DNA from: Sclerodactyla briareus
Taxonomy: Eukaryota > Echinodermata > Holothuroidea > Dendrochirotida > Sclerodactylidae
NCBI GenBank assembly: GCA_026419785.1
Contig: JAODTK010005624.1
Coordinates: forward strand, 62,001-126,000
DNA length: 64,000 bases
Reading direction: 5' to 3'
Below the pieces are notes generated by a model that was not told where the DNA came from, ran no database searches, and saw nothing but the letters and a program-made list of their open reading frames with translations. Position 1 is the stretch's first letter. Every line of letters starts with the position of its first letter. Positions 48,312-60,375 of this stretch are shown here, piece after piece. The position numbers and the translations under genes are program-made.

Positions 48312-48412
48312 GTCACGTCACGTCAAATTTAATTCCGTACGGCTGACGGATGCGCCGTAGACGACCGCCTGTCCGAACAGGATCCGTCTTCCGTATCCGT
48401 CAAATGCTACTG
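48312..48412. mobile_element. Partial second copy of the foldback arm
   Basis: Directly abutting the right end of the foldback element, this segment repeats its left arm from CGTCACGTCAAATTTAATTC through CGTAGACGACCGCCTG and ACAGGATCCGTCT, without the terminal 20 bases. Confidence 0.8.
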
Positions 48413-48419
48413 GAGAATA

Positions 48420-51170
48420 AAATTCGACCATGAAAAATCGTTTGGGGATGTTTAAAGCTATTTTTTTGCCTATATCGCACCAGTGGCCAAAGTAGGTCTG
48501 AATACATATCAAATTCGAATATTTTCGTCTGAAGAAATGCTTGCCCAAACAGTGGTACGTGATGTATACGTTTGAGTGCTGGATGATGGGTTACACGAGG
48601 TCGGTTTCGCACACACTCGACTAGTCACAACTATGCGAAATGGCGGCTCAGCAGTGAGGACTACTTCGCAGAGTCGCAACCCTCGTTTCAACAGGCGCCA
48701 AAGGAGAGGGATCGTGGGTCACGAAATAAAACGAGAGAGGCGGACTCGGGAAACCACAATATAGTCCGGAAGGTCCTGGACAGTCTTCATCGCGGCCTTC
48801 ATTCCTACAATAACCCTATTGTAGAGGTATCCGTGACAATTAGAGACCCTTCCATTTGATTAGAAGGTGCCCGCGTCTCGGAAATTTGGCTGAACATCAC
48901 TGCGTTGAAAATGTGTGCATTGTACGGGCCACTGATTAAGAAAAACCGAGAAATCGAGCCAGTCAACCAAAAATGTTGTCCTTTTTTCAAATTTGTTTCC
49001 TGTAAAGAAAATTGTACAATTATGTAAATTGTTTGGCCCCACCTTACGCGCCTATAGATAATTGCCAAACTGGCGAAGTCAGTCTTTATAAGCGATACGG
49101 AGTAGAAGTAGGGACTAAAACTCTAGCCATTGGCTACTTATGTGCAGGCCAGTTGGATTCCGATGGGGGGGGGGCATGATTCGTGTCCAAAACCAGTTCT
49201 CCTGTGGCCTTTCCATATGATCACCGCAATTGTAGATGACATATATGGAGAAGAAGTATATTTGCCCGAAAGATAGTCAGAAAACAACGCGTGCAGCGCC
49301 GTTTTTTTTTTCTTGATCTTGTCATTTTGGCCTCATCAATATAAAAAGTTAGGCAATCTTATTAGAAAAAAATGTGTTGTTGTGCCTCTGTGTCATGGCC
49401 GTACTGTAATTTCGTTGCTCTTCCTACCACACTTTTTTTTCATTACATTTCATTTAATATTTTAAGGAGATGCATGCCTGGATCAATGGAGGAGATGCTC
49501 ATAGCCCCCCCCCTATCAAATATGGGGGTGATCCCACCCCACCCCACCCCACCGCGAGCTACAAATGGTGCATGTATTGAGATAAGAATATTGTGATTTA
49601 TTTAATTGAATAGACCTAATATGCTACTACCCCCTCCCCCCCTCTTTCCTTCCCTCCCCAACAGCCTACCCACCCCCCCCCCCCCTCCCAGCATCCAGTT
49701 CACTTCATGTAGCCCTTCAAACTCGTTTACTCGGGGTCAAGTGACACTGATGGAACATGCAAATTCAGATACTTGCAGTAGTTAAAGAGTCATGTGGTTG
49801 AAAATAGGTACCCTTTTTCCCCAGTATAGCTGATGGGCTTTCTTCTGTGCTCATTTTTTTTCAGAAATTAGCATTAAAACATGGGAGACTTCAAACTTGA
49901 CGGATCGATCCGACGTCAATTCTGCTTCTGAACGTATATGGACTTTGAGCAATCCGGAGTGAGTACGCCTGCAGTCAATTTTTCTGCCGTATGAAGTGAC
50001 GGAACGGAACAGACCAGGTGTGGACAGATCCATGAATTAACGTGACACAAGTGATAGAATTGACGTACGTGACTAAACGGAGACGTGATGGGGACCGTGT
50101 CGGAACGTATCCATGTGGACAGGCGTCTTGAGGCGTGAGGAAATGACCTAACCACCGTGGCCAATGGAATTTTGAACGGTTCGAAGTCGCGAGGCGCTCA
50201 AGTAGATTGGATGGCAAATAACTCAGAAGCATGGGCATTATGGGAGCTGAAAAATAGCTTGACTGAATTTTGCAATCAATGGTCAATCTTCCTAGCCCAA
50301 ATGGGTCATTTCTGACTTCAACTGGTTCGAAATACAGTACAGTACAGCACATCGGGGCTTGAATGGGTTGGGTAACCATCCTCAGCCAGGAACCTAACCA
50401 TGATTTGAAAACGTTTGCAAAATCCTGAAAATACGGCTGTCCTTCGCGGCGTTTTGGTCCTGGGAGTAAAAACTCAAACAGAACGTATAGGGACTAATCT
50501 AGGGCAGTCCATATCACTTTATTGTTTGGAGGACCTAGATCGACACAATTGTATATATTTTACCCACGTCACAGCAAACCAGACGAAAAATAACTGATGA
50601 TTACGAGTGTTATTCCTGTGAAACCCGCTATGTCTTCTCGAATTCAGTTGTTGTTCTGCAAGCGCGGACGTCAGGGGTCACCGCAATGTTCGTCTGTGAA
50701 TATAATAGCCCTAGCTGATTGTAGCCGTCGCACGAAGTGTGTATCAAGCCAGGAATGGTTGATACAGGGTGGACACGGTGGCGTCGGAAAGTTTTGGTTT
50801 ACAACAGTTTTTCTCAAGGTTGCGTTATGTGAGAGGGCCGATCAATGCACATTGCGCGGCTTCAAGTTAAATGGCATGATGGGCACTACATTGAGGGTGT
50901 AACCAGTCCAGTAAAATATAGGTAGTCAGTTGGACTCCGCGTGGGAAGTCTATCTGCAATTATATTCATTCGTGAAAGGATGATTGATGGTAGTCGAATA
51001 TTTCAGATCGAGGACTAGTCGGCTTGAGTCGTTGGTCTCTCGCTACCGCAGTGATTCGCGGTGAATAAAGCAACAGTATAAATCTTCCAAGGAATTCCCT
51101 GCGAAAAAATATTCCTAGGCCCATCAGTTGTTTGTGTCAGTTGTCCAACGGTGTTGTGATAGCAAGCATC
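48420..51170. other. Otherwise unassigned stretch before the sulfotransferase
   Basis: Apart from the foldback relatives and G/C runs at 49165 and 49670, no gene or repeat family was recognised. Frames of 100-134 codons (49975-50379 minus, 50597-50902 plus) lack family motifs. Confidence 0.4.
49585..50128. mobile_element. Diverged relatives of the foldback MITE
   Basis: 49587-49690 repeats the interior (AATATTGTGATT, CCCCCTCC, CCTTCCCTCCCC). 49985-50128 contains GTGACGGAACGGAAC, GGTGTGGACAG and ends GTATCCATGTGGACAGGCG, matching the right arm. The intervening sequence is unrelated, so this is a disrupted or composite copy. Confidence 0.5.
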
Positions 51171-51173
51171 ATC

Positions 51174-52435
51174 ATGGAAGAGAAGAAGGTCGATTTGAGC
51201 AAGCCTAGGAGGAAATTTCTGGACGCCATACCAAAATTGTTTTTTATGCGCGGTTTTCGGCTCGCAGATAATTTTCCTAATCGTTACGAGTTCGGCCCAC
51301 GTTAGGCCGGGCTCGGGTTGTTAATCGTTGTTCGGAGACCGACGATCCTGTCGCTCATGTGGAGCCCCGGACGTGCTTTCTGGGGAGGGTCCGTCAAGGA
51401 CGACCTTCGATGAGGACTCCTCGTCTGATGACGTTTCGGTAGAGGAGAACGGCGAAATCATCGAAGAGAAAGCGAGGGCTGCTGTATTTTGTTTATCGCA
51501 GAAGGACGCCTCGGGACCGCACTCTCGAAGACCAGTAACAACACCATGCTGAGGGAACTGGATTGTGCCACATGCACACCGCCAAGGTTTGCCATACTGG
51601 GCGTGAAAAATTGTGGCGCAGAGGCGTTGAGTTGGATGTTGGATCTGCACCCAGAAGTCGCTACGGGTTTCTACCAGTAGAGGAAAACGGGACCATGGAC
51701 CTGACAACGCCAGTTTAGCACGTGCCTCCGTTGACGACGCCCGGAGAGCCAGCCGCGGAATATGGTTCGGATACAACAATCCAATTGACAGGATCTCGAA
51801 ATTATTGAGTCTGGGCGAGCATGGAAATTGTTCTCATCTTGAGAGACCCAGTGGAGAGAGCGCTATCCGATTTCGGCCACGGACTATTCAACATGAAGCA
51901 GCAGAAGGGGGAAAAGAAACACACCGAGAAGAAGAGAGAGCACGTGTGGAACTACAAAACAAAGAAGTTAAGAAGGGGAAGAAGACGGTGAAGATTTGAG
52001 GGATTACAGAGTCGCTGACACCTTCGAACAAAGCATTTCAAAACGCTTTCCGCGTGCGATAGACGAGTCTTACAAGCCTGGTGTCGTTGGGGTTGTACGT
52101 CAGGACATCCAGCGATCTGGACCAGATACAGGACACCGATAACCTGCTAGTCCTAGACGGACAGGCGTTTGCAGAAGAGCCATGGGAGATCTCGACCGGT
52201 CCGAAGATTTCCTGGGGGTCTCGTCCGTCTTTGCAGAGAAGAGTTTGAGAGGGGGAGGAGTATTTCTGCCCAAAAGCAGACCTAAGGCCGGACTCGGGGT
52301 GCTGCGCAGCACAGGAAACGGTAAACCCCAGTTGCTATACAGTGCTTAAAATGCTAGAGGCATTCTGATGAACCATTCACTGTAGAATTGCGTAACATCA
52401 CTGGGTAGATTTTCCTTGGATCCGTAGGGAGGAAT
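51174..52435 (+). pseudogene. Heparan sulfate 3-O-sulfotransferase homologue, intronless and frame-broken
   Basis: Family role: transfers sulfate from PAPS to the 3-OH of glucosamine in heparan sulfate, in the Golgi, as a type II membrane protein. Seen, in order across several frames: start MEEKKVDLSKPRRKFLDAIP, hydrophobic anchor AVFGSQIIFLIVTSSAHV, acidic stem (SSSDDVSVEENGEIIEEKAR), 5'-PSB-like loop FAILGVKNCGAEALSWML with D-L-H-P, 3'-PAPS loop MEIVLILRDPVERALSDF, then NLLVLDGQAFAEEP, DRSEDFLGV, and near the end VLKMLEAF, EPFTVELRNITG, VDFPWI. The whole family length is present without introns, but at least five frame changes are needed. The loop lysine-glycine pair is replaced by N-C. It could be a dead or retroposed copy, or a gene damaged by assembly indels. 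The right end is approximate. Confidence 0.68.
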
Positions 52436-52626
52436 TTGATATATCGATACGTGTATGTTTGGTTTTCTTCTATTTTTATGAGCGCACGTTCCAGGTAGAA
52501 TTACAAAACTAGATATGGACCAAAACTGTAGATGTTCCAGTACATCTATTATTTACTCGCATGGCGGTTTCCTAACTTGCAGTTTTCGAAGGGTTTGGGA
52601 TGTAGGTCACATGTTACCAAAAAAAA

Positions 52627-52790
52627 ATATATATATAAATATTTATTATATATATATATATATATCTTATATCTATATATATATATATTATATCTAAGAT
52701 ATATATATATATATATCTATATATATATATAATAATATAATATATATCTAATATAATATATATATATATTATTATATCTATATCATTGTT
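52627..52790. repeat. TA-dinucleotide microsatellite
   Basis: About 160 bases of alternating TA with CTTA and CTAA interruptions, downstream of the sulfotransferase homologue. Confidence 0.95.
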
Positions 52791-52799
52791 GGAGTCATT

Positions 52800-53850
52800 G
52801 TTGTCCCTGATATTCAACTGGCGACAAGCGACGACGACGTCTGTATGACGTCACTATTATCATTCAATGCAATGCGACATTGCAATGGATTCTCGCCAGA
52901 GGGTGACGAAGGGTGGATAGATCTCATGCCCCGAAATTGGCAGACCCCACAGTAGGCAGGTATCGTTGTTTCACCAATTCGGGAATCTGTGGGAGCGGGA
53001 GGCGATGTGTGGAGGAAATGGGAGTCACGAAGCGGCGCAGTCTTTACAGGAGGTTCTCTAATTAATTCCTCCCCGGTGGGGGTTTTAAAAAAAATCCGAC
53101 ATTTTCTCCGATGTCAGGCCGACTACTATCATCGCGTACCAGTATATTACCATCTCCTATTGGAGTCGGATTAGCGTGCAGACGCTATTACGTAATAGTT
53201 AATTCAGAGTGGCAGTAAATTACTATTCGTGTACTGGTGGTTCATTGATCGCTTTCGGTTCTGCCACTACGGTACGCTTCAAAAAATTATTTGTACACTT
53301 CTGTTACGTATTTGATCGACGGTGGAAACGGCGTATTCGCCGTAGTTGTCAAGCCGAAGAGCGATGTTACCCAGGTGATAGTTTTTGTTTTATCGTCCTT
53401 TCGTTACCTAAGCGGCGCACTTGGAAATTGTTTATTTCCGGTTGCGCTTGCACTTAGGAACTAAGCACAACCACCTGGATCTATTTGAATTTTCCGCGAG
53501 CCTGCTGGCGCCACCCCTGTATATCGTCCATGATACTATCATTCAGATGAAGTCTTGCTTGATTACTGAGCCATTACCTTTTTTTTTTTGTCGTGTCATG
53601 TCGACCCCGGGTGTTTCTCTTCCTATTCTTCACTAGGAGCTTACCTGCCGAAAATCTTCTCTGAGTCGTCAGGTTACCTATAGGAGCCTGGAATCATCTC
53701 AATCAGTACATTGGATTCTCAGTAAATTACCATAGGTGTTTCGTCAAATTTCATTTGAAGGGGCAAATGTACATGATAGAACCACTGGGCTCTAATCATT
53801 CGCATTCTTAAAGTCCATATATAGAAATTCTTTCCTTTGGTTTACGGTAT
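52800..53850. other. No recognised gene
   Basis: Small plus-strand frames (52989-53174, 53209-53457) show no family motif. Confidence 0.4.
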
Positions 53851-54054
53851 CAGCAAGTTTTGCTAGAAGGAATCCCAAATTTTAGTGACCTCTACAAACT
53901 GACATTTCTATCCAAGCATTTTTCAAAACAAAACCTGGTTATGCAACCTATCCCCACCATACTGGAATCTTATCATAATTTATGTGTACCAATTTTCTTC
54001 TTTGATGATAGTTCATTCAACCCCCTCAATAAATTACATTATCCGTTTGTGAGA

Positions 54055-54420
54055 GAACCCTAGAGGTATCATCTATTATGTGCCTAGCGCCACACCTATC
54101 ATGACAAACCTACATCTGAATTTTCAACGTACCGAGTAAAACTCTCCTTTGAACGTTGAAGTGTTTTTACCTTCAAATTTTCACACAATTTTCGTGCTAG
54201 ATTCATAGTGAATCGCTATCCATTCATTGGTGAGTCCCCCCCCCCCCCCCTCCTCCATCCTCTTACAACGATTTAGTTTCCAATAATTTTCGAACTATAA
54301 GGTATCTGCTAACCCATGCCACACACCCCTATCATAACAAACCTCACTGCTGAATCGTTGACGTTACACCTGATGCTTAGTATTTACGTGCCAGTTCCAA
54401 AGTTTCGCTATTTAGTCGTA
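54055..54420. repeat. Diverged direct repeat pair
   Basis: GGTATCAT-x-TAT followed by GCCACACCTATCATGACAAACCT (54066-54112) recurs as GGTATCTGCTAACC followed by CACACCCCTATCATAACAAACCTC (54301-54346), about 235 bases apart. Confidence 0.5.
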
Positions 54421-54815
54421 CATTCGAATATAGTCAGTCATCCTCCGAGATTTCTCTCCCTACAACATGATATTGATGATATTACCATCACAATGTCATC
54501 AGATAACAATAACATAAATTCTAACGTAATTCATGTATGGTTTAATTTTGTAGCATATTTTTGTCCTCAAACGGCTCATCGCCTCTTGTCTCTGCTTTTC
54601 TTTCCCCTTTCGTTTATTGTAACGCCATATAAGATATGTATGTAGTTAAACTAGTTGGTGTTTTGAAAAAAATATAGGTTAATCGTAAACGCGATTGTTT
54701 AGTTGCTTGGTTTAGTGTTGCCTGTAGCGTATGGTGTCTCCGGTAACTCCTATCTGCCTATTGCAGATTGAAGTAGAATTGTTTCTATACACTGCAACAT
54801 ACTCTGACGCTGGGG

Positions 54816-54839
54816 GGGGGGGGGGGGGGGGGGGGGGGC
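54816..54839. repeat. G homopolymer run
   Basis: A run of about 23 G inside a 153-codon frame (54731-55192). The frame is open on both sides but its product is not recognisable. Confidence 0.9.
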
Positions 54840-55354
54840 GGAATCTCAAAAAACGTTACCGCAGAATAACGCACAGCAGAGTTCTCGGTGAAGAATGTTC
54901 TGAATTAACTAATGCATTCAAAACTCTATTTCTGACCAATGCTACTGTTGAAACGTGTTCGGAATATAAACGTGTCGAGTTCCTATTGAATTCTTGTTAT
55001 TGCTGCGCGTTTGTGGCTAAACAAAATCAAATTTCCTATAATTTGGTGATTTCGGCGAACTGGGCAACCTTTTGTATGATTGTCTTATCTTCCAATCATA
55101 AGGGGAAAGGTAAGACATATTTGTTAACCTTTTCTTCAAAAAAAAATCGGTTGATATACGCATCAATATTGCCATTTGCAATTGGCCCCTAGCAGTGATC
55201 GAATACTAATCTTTGGAAATTCGTAACTTTATAACCTAACATACTATGAACATGAAACAAGTTTGATTGGCTGCTTGTCAATGCAAATCATATGACATTT
55301 AAATATGTTTTTTAGCCGACTTACTCTTTAGAGTAAAAGCAGTTTGACCAAGAG

Positions 55355-56620
55355 GACTTAGTGATTCGTTAACTGATCTTCGAGAACCAACAGGCAACAA
55401 TTGTCAAAGTACCAGTTCTTCACAGACAATATCGGTTGGCACCCAATTTTCCCTCCTCCAGAAAAATGTCACCATCACGACCAAACGCAATAGATTTCTT
55501 ATAGCAAATCCCAAATTTATCGTCAGTTGACGAAACAAAAAAAAAAAAAAACAAAAAAAAAAAACAAACAAAAAAAAAAAAAAAAAAAAAAACAAAAAAA
55601 ACAAAAAAAAAAAACAAAAAAAAAAAAAATAACCATTGGTTGGTTTCGCTTATAGTACGACCTCTATTGACCCCAAAAACTTGGTAAACAGAAGAGTTTG
55701 GTCCTTTTTAACGAGAAAGCCCACACACAAGTTTTAACTAGAATGGGTCACGCATTCTGGTTGATCAGGATTCGCGTAATTTTTTAACCATTGACGTCTC
55801 AAACTAGAAAATGACTCCTGTACAACAACACATAAAATTACTTCTTTTGTGCCGCCATACGAAAGGCTCATACCACCAGCAATATAGAACCGACGTCCTG
55901 AACAATCGTGTTCACAAGGATCTTGAGACTTTGGTGACCTTTGACCTGGACCTGTTGAAACGTGTACACAATATGAAACCCGGTGTCTAATCTGATGGCG
56001 TTCCTTTGTTATTGAATGCGCTTTGGTGCTCTGAAAATGTGTATTTTTTGTTTTATTGTTGAACATGCTATGAAGGAGATGTATACTTGACCAAAAATCC
56101 CAGAGGGCTTAGTGATTCGTTGATTGATTTCGAAGACCAGACAGGAGAACAATTGTGACAAAGTACCATGTTATCACAGGCAATATACTGAATTGGTCAC
56201 CAATTTTCCTCTTCCAGAAAAATGTCACTATCAAGACCAACGCAATAAATTTCTTATAGGCACAATAATAACTTTATTCGTAATTGACTATCTGACTATT
56301 GTTGACTTTAGGCTTAGGACTGACCCTCTATTGACACCACAAACCTGGTAACAAAGAGATTTTTGGTCTTTTTTTACGAGAAAGACACACAACCAAGTTT
56401 TAACTAGAATTGGCCACCATTCTGGTTTGATAGGATTCGCTTATTTTTACAATTGGACCTCAACTAGAAAATGACTCTGCTGGAAACATCAACACTACAA
56501 GGTTTCTTATACCCCGATATGAAAGTTTCACACCAAGCTCGATAGAAACGGTGTTTTCTGTACATACGTGTACAAGGATTTGAGACTCATGCCCCTCATA
56601 GCTCCCATCCTCTAGGTGTG
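55355..56620. repeat. Tandem duplication, about 750-bp units
   Basis: Unit 1 starts AGGACTTAGTGATTCGTTAA at 55354 and unit 2 starts AGGGCTTAGTGATTCGTTGA near 56104. Both continue with CAATTGT-x-ACAAAGTACCA, TTTTCC-x-CCAGAAAAATGTCAC, CAACGCAAT, TTGACCCC or TTGACACC, AAGTTTTAACTAGAAT and CTAGAAAATGACTC. Unit 1 contains an A-rich (A)nC tract at 55537-55629 that unit 2 lacks. Confidence 0.85.
55537..55629. repeat. A-rich tract (poly-A with C interruptions)
   Basis: About 90 bases of A with occasional C, present only in unit 1 of the 750-bp duplication. It may be the remains of a poly-A-tailed insertion or a microsatellite expansion. Confidence 0.9.
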
Positions 56621-56920
56621 GTCAAATATAGTGGTTTACAAGCCAAAATTAGCCAAAATAACCATTTTTGAAACATGTAAAAATACCCAGCCAACATCGA
56701 AACAATAGGGGGTTTATTGTAATCCCCGTTGAAGAAAGCTACACACCTTTCAGCCCGAAAGAACCAAGCGTTCCTAACCGATCGTATTTACAAGAATTCA
56801 GACTCTGATCACCACTGACCTGATACCAAAACATAGGGATCATGTGCTCAACATACTTATCATGGGGAAGAACTCATGTCCCCTCATGAGTTTCACTCAT
56901 AAGAATGCTAACGCACCATT
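56570..56920. repeat. Units of the 260-300-bp family seen at 13.8-14.6 kb
   Basis: ACAAGGATTTGAGACTC (56573), CCCATCCTCTAGGTGTGGTC (56605), ACAAGCCAAAATT, ACAAGAATTCAGACTC (56788) and CTTATCATGGGGAAG (56866) repeat the landmark order of the 13.8-kb block. Confidence 0.5.
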
Positions 56921-56939
56921 TTTTTGTACTATGGGTGGG

Positions 56940-58560
56940 TAGAACATCCGAGAGACCAGATTTCGACAAACATAGCAGGTAGCTGCATAACTGTGCAATA
57001 GTTGAGTCGCTCTTCGGGGCCATGATAAGTGAAAAATAGAAATGTATTTAAAGTTTCAGTTCATAGTCAAACGTACTAATCATGGCATGGTGCAAATTAG
57101 GGCGCAGTCAATGACGCCTGCTGTGTGGTGAAACAACGTTTATGAGTGTCTCAACTCATGACGGTCGTTTGCCCACGACATATTATTTACTCTGTGGACT
57201 GTCTCTATCCTCCTGTCCAGCTTAATGCCAACAGATGGGCTGCCCCTCGTGTAGCGTATAGGCGGAAAACACGGTACTGTTTTTACTTTAGTCATTCGTT
57301 AACATAACCCACTTCGTAGCACGATAGCATCACGAGGCCTATATAGTATATACACCATCGCATAGACGAGTAGTCCCACTGAATGCTGACCTATATACTG
57401 CACATGGGAGACCACTCCACAAAACTTCTCATAATGACTTGATACCTTTGTGCGCGTGCTCTAAATACCAATGCGGCAACAACAAAACAAGAATTTAATT
57501 AGTGTCTTGGTGTCGCTGGGTTAACCAGAAGTTCCATACGCGGCGTACACCTATCTACACTTCAATTCAAACCTTCACTGACGAATAAAATCACTCGACT
57601 TCACTATGGACATTGTCCCCCGCTTGTACTGTGGTTATTCTACAACAACAGAGTTATATTAGCCGATGTGTGAACGTGTCTGACCGTGACGCGATAATAC
57701 ATCAAATCCTACACAATACCAATTGTCCATGAGGCACGGACCCATACCATACAACCATATGCTATTCTTGGACTCTATCTGCGCGTTCCGGATCAAGGCC
57801 AACCGGATGACTTACGACTAACATGAAACCCAAAAAAAACCATGCTCTTCAGAGCTCATAATCGCTTGGTATCGTGAAAATTGGCGATTCGCCGGATACA
57901 CAGTCATAGCCATCGAAAATCGATGACTTCACAGCCGCATAGACCTTCCAAGTTGTTTGAAAAAATCCCAAATGCAACCATCTGCCGAGGCAATTGGCGT
58001 TACACCGAGATAACAGCTGGAGGTCGCTTAGTTTTCCCATAAGGAGGTTATATCTTCTCGGAAAGTTCTGCATGCGAGCGTATTGAAAAGTTTTGGAAAT
58101 TTGTGTACCCCTGGTTGAAGCGAGGGCGTGGTTAGGGTGGTTAATATTAAGAGGAAATACGCATTGATATTCCATATACGCTGGTATATCATTTTTTCCA
58201 GTCACCTCGTACCTCCTGATCCCGGTGCAAAATGTCAGCTATCAAATATTCCCCTCCTCCATCCCCCATATATTGTTGTCGTAAGAATACCAACCTCATT
58301 ATCCCTTCGTCTTCCAGGAGGATTCCGAGACTCATCTTTCACGTCATAGCCTTCTGTGGACATATAGGCCAGGGAATATTTCCCTTGCCGTTTTCCTGCA
58401 TTCTGACATTTTCACCTTTTGGATTTCCCCTACTAGGTCCTTCTTAGCGACTGTGCTTTGAAACGTGGTGATCGTGGTGGAGCGTAAATCAGTTTGTTCC
58501 CATGACGGGACCCCACGCCTACCCGGCGCCCGCCGGTTAACTGATCATTCTTTGGCAAAA
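56940..58560. repeat. Unit A of a ~1.8-kb tandem duplication
   Basis: Matches unit B over its length: GAGTGTCTCAA (57144), GGTGTCGCTGG (57510), ATAAAATCACTCGACTTCAC (57587), GACCTTCCAAGTTG, CCCAAATGCAACCATCTGC (57965), GGTCGCTTAGTT, and CTTCCAGGAGGATTCCGA (58312). It represents the site without the MITE found in unit B. A 118-codon minus frame (57849-58205) overlaps, but its frame is not kept in unit B. Confidence 0.85.
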
Positions 58561-58764
58561 TTTGGGTTAATTGCTTTCCAATTACAATTAAGTGAGATAT
58601 ACGGAAGCAGCGTATGAAATTGGTTTTTTTTTCCGATGCTGGTTTGGTGTATGCAATTGCCGATACTCATCCACTTTAAGGCATTGAAAACCTTTGATTA
58701 TGCACAAAATTAACACCCACCATGCTATAGGCATCACATTCGAACAAGGACACTGGACGGCTTG

Positions 58765-60375
58765 AACACCCGCGGGAAACCAGATTACGTAATATATAGC
58801 AGGTAGGCGACGTTAAACTGTGCCAATAAGTCGAGTCTCTCGGGCCTCAATAATCAGAAAGTATCAGATTAATTAACTTACCAGTTCAGGTCGGCAAATA
58901 AAGGCGCATCCACTGAGGAGGGCTCTCGTGGGACACAACCTTTGAGTGTCTCAATACACAACGTCGTTTGTCCACACTTATGTTTACTCTCAACTGTTGT
59001 GGACTGTCCCACTCCTCCCCAACCCAACTTTCACAGGTGGTTACGCCCCTGTGGGAGGCGGAAACCGAGCAATATTTAGCTACACACATCGCATGGTCGA
59101 GTATAGTCAGTAAATGCGACACAATGCAAGGGGACTCACTCTACAAAAACCTCTCTTTTTTCAAATTGCTGTGCGCATGGGCGTCAATCCTGGGGGGGGG
59201 ACATTTTGAGGATGCTCACATTGACTTTCATTTTTCACACAGTAAGTTTTTTGGCGGCGAGGTCATGTCCCCCCCACTTTGGTCATGACCCCCCCCCCCC
59301 CACTTCTGAAGATGGATTGACGCCTATGGCTGTGCGCGTTGCTCTACAAACGAAATATAGGTGTGATAGGTGTAAATAATAAACTTATTTACACCTATCA
59401 CACCTAGTAGGATTTGGGTGTCGCTGGTTGAACAGAAGGTCAATAAAGCGTACATCCCAATCTGCACTCAAACCACACCATCACCGATAAATAAAATCAT
59501 CTGACTTCACTATTGTCACGTGGCTCTGTCTCCGTTATTCTGCTACAACAACAGTAGTGCGCAGGCTGGAATGCGTGGACGAGTTGACCATGTACACTAT
59601 ATACATCAATGACACGATACCGTCCCCCAACCTGTCCATGAGGCTCAAACCTACAGTATACCATGCAATCAGTAGGCATCACTGGATCCATCCCGCGTTC
59701 GATCGAGGCCAACCTGCTGGATGACTTACTGGATTAACAACGTGATCTTGGAGCTTGTTTTCGTGAAAAAAAAATTGTCAAAATCGATATCTTCACACAA
59801 GCCGCACAGACCTTCAAAGTTGTTGAAAAATCCCAAACGCAACCATCTGCGAGCGCAAAATGTGTTAAAAGCTAACAGCTGGGTCGCTTAGTTCCGCCAG
59901 GGGGTTGATATTTCCCGGGAAGTTCGTGAAGCGGAAAAATGACGTGCGTATCGAGCACAAGGGAAGGGGGAAGCCTGGTTAGGTGGTTACATATTATCGA
60001 GGGGAAAATGCACATTTTAATATCTCATAGGAAGGTAGAATTTTTTTTTTTTCAGTCACCTTGTACCTCCTTAAGCCAGTGTCAATGCCCGGTACTGCGG
60101 ATATTTTCCTCTCCCCTTCCCCAGACCTTTTGTCATCGTGAGGATCATCAATTGACCCTCATACTTTGTCTTCCAAGAGGATTCCGACACTCATCTTCCC
60201 GCGTATAGCCTCCGTTGTGGGAAATATAGGCCAGGGAATGGGGTTTTCTCCCTTGCAGTTTCTCCTAGGCCCTTCTTACCGATCGTGCTTTTGAAGTGGC
60301 GATCGTGGTGGAACCGTCATTCATCTCGTTCCCATGCTGATCCCACCCCGGCCTACCCATACCTGGCGCCCAGAA
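58765..60375. repeat. Unit B of the ~1.8-kb tandem duplication
   Basis: Same landmark order: GAGTGTCTCAA (58944), GGTGTCGCTGG (59417), ATAAAATCATCTGACTTCAC, GACCTTCAAAGTTG, CCCAAACGCAACCATCTGC (59832), GGTCGCTTAGTT, and CTTCCAAGAGGATTCCGA (60170). It carries the extra 153-bp MITE plus its 8-bp target duplication. Confidence 0.85.
59176..59328. mobile_element. 153-bp hAT-like MITE with perfect 8-bp target duplication
   Basis: Termini CATGGGCGTCAATCC (left) and GGATTGACGCCTATG (right) are inverted repeats with one mismatch. The flanks GCTGTGCG at 59168-59175 and 59329-59336 are identical 8-mers, as expected for the hAT superfamily. The interior has G9 and C-rich runs. The paralogous unit A at about 57448 shows a single TTGTGCGCGTGCTCTA, that is, an empty site. 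Confidence 0.85.

Noticed and set aside
51321..51779. 152-codon minus-strand frame over the sulfotransferase
   Set aside because: It is the shadow of the plus-strand coding sequence, which carries the recognisable family motifs.
57849..58205. Possible von Willebrand D-like segment (GLCGCEVIDF in another frame, GLCGLCEDIDFDN in unit B)
   Set aside because: The match covers about ten residues in frames that are not open, too little to call a domain.
58330..60200. DECRNPLGR-like string in the 1.8-kb units as EGF or kringle sequence
   Set aside because: There are no further cysteines at family spacing, and the two units differ at the key residue.
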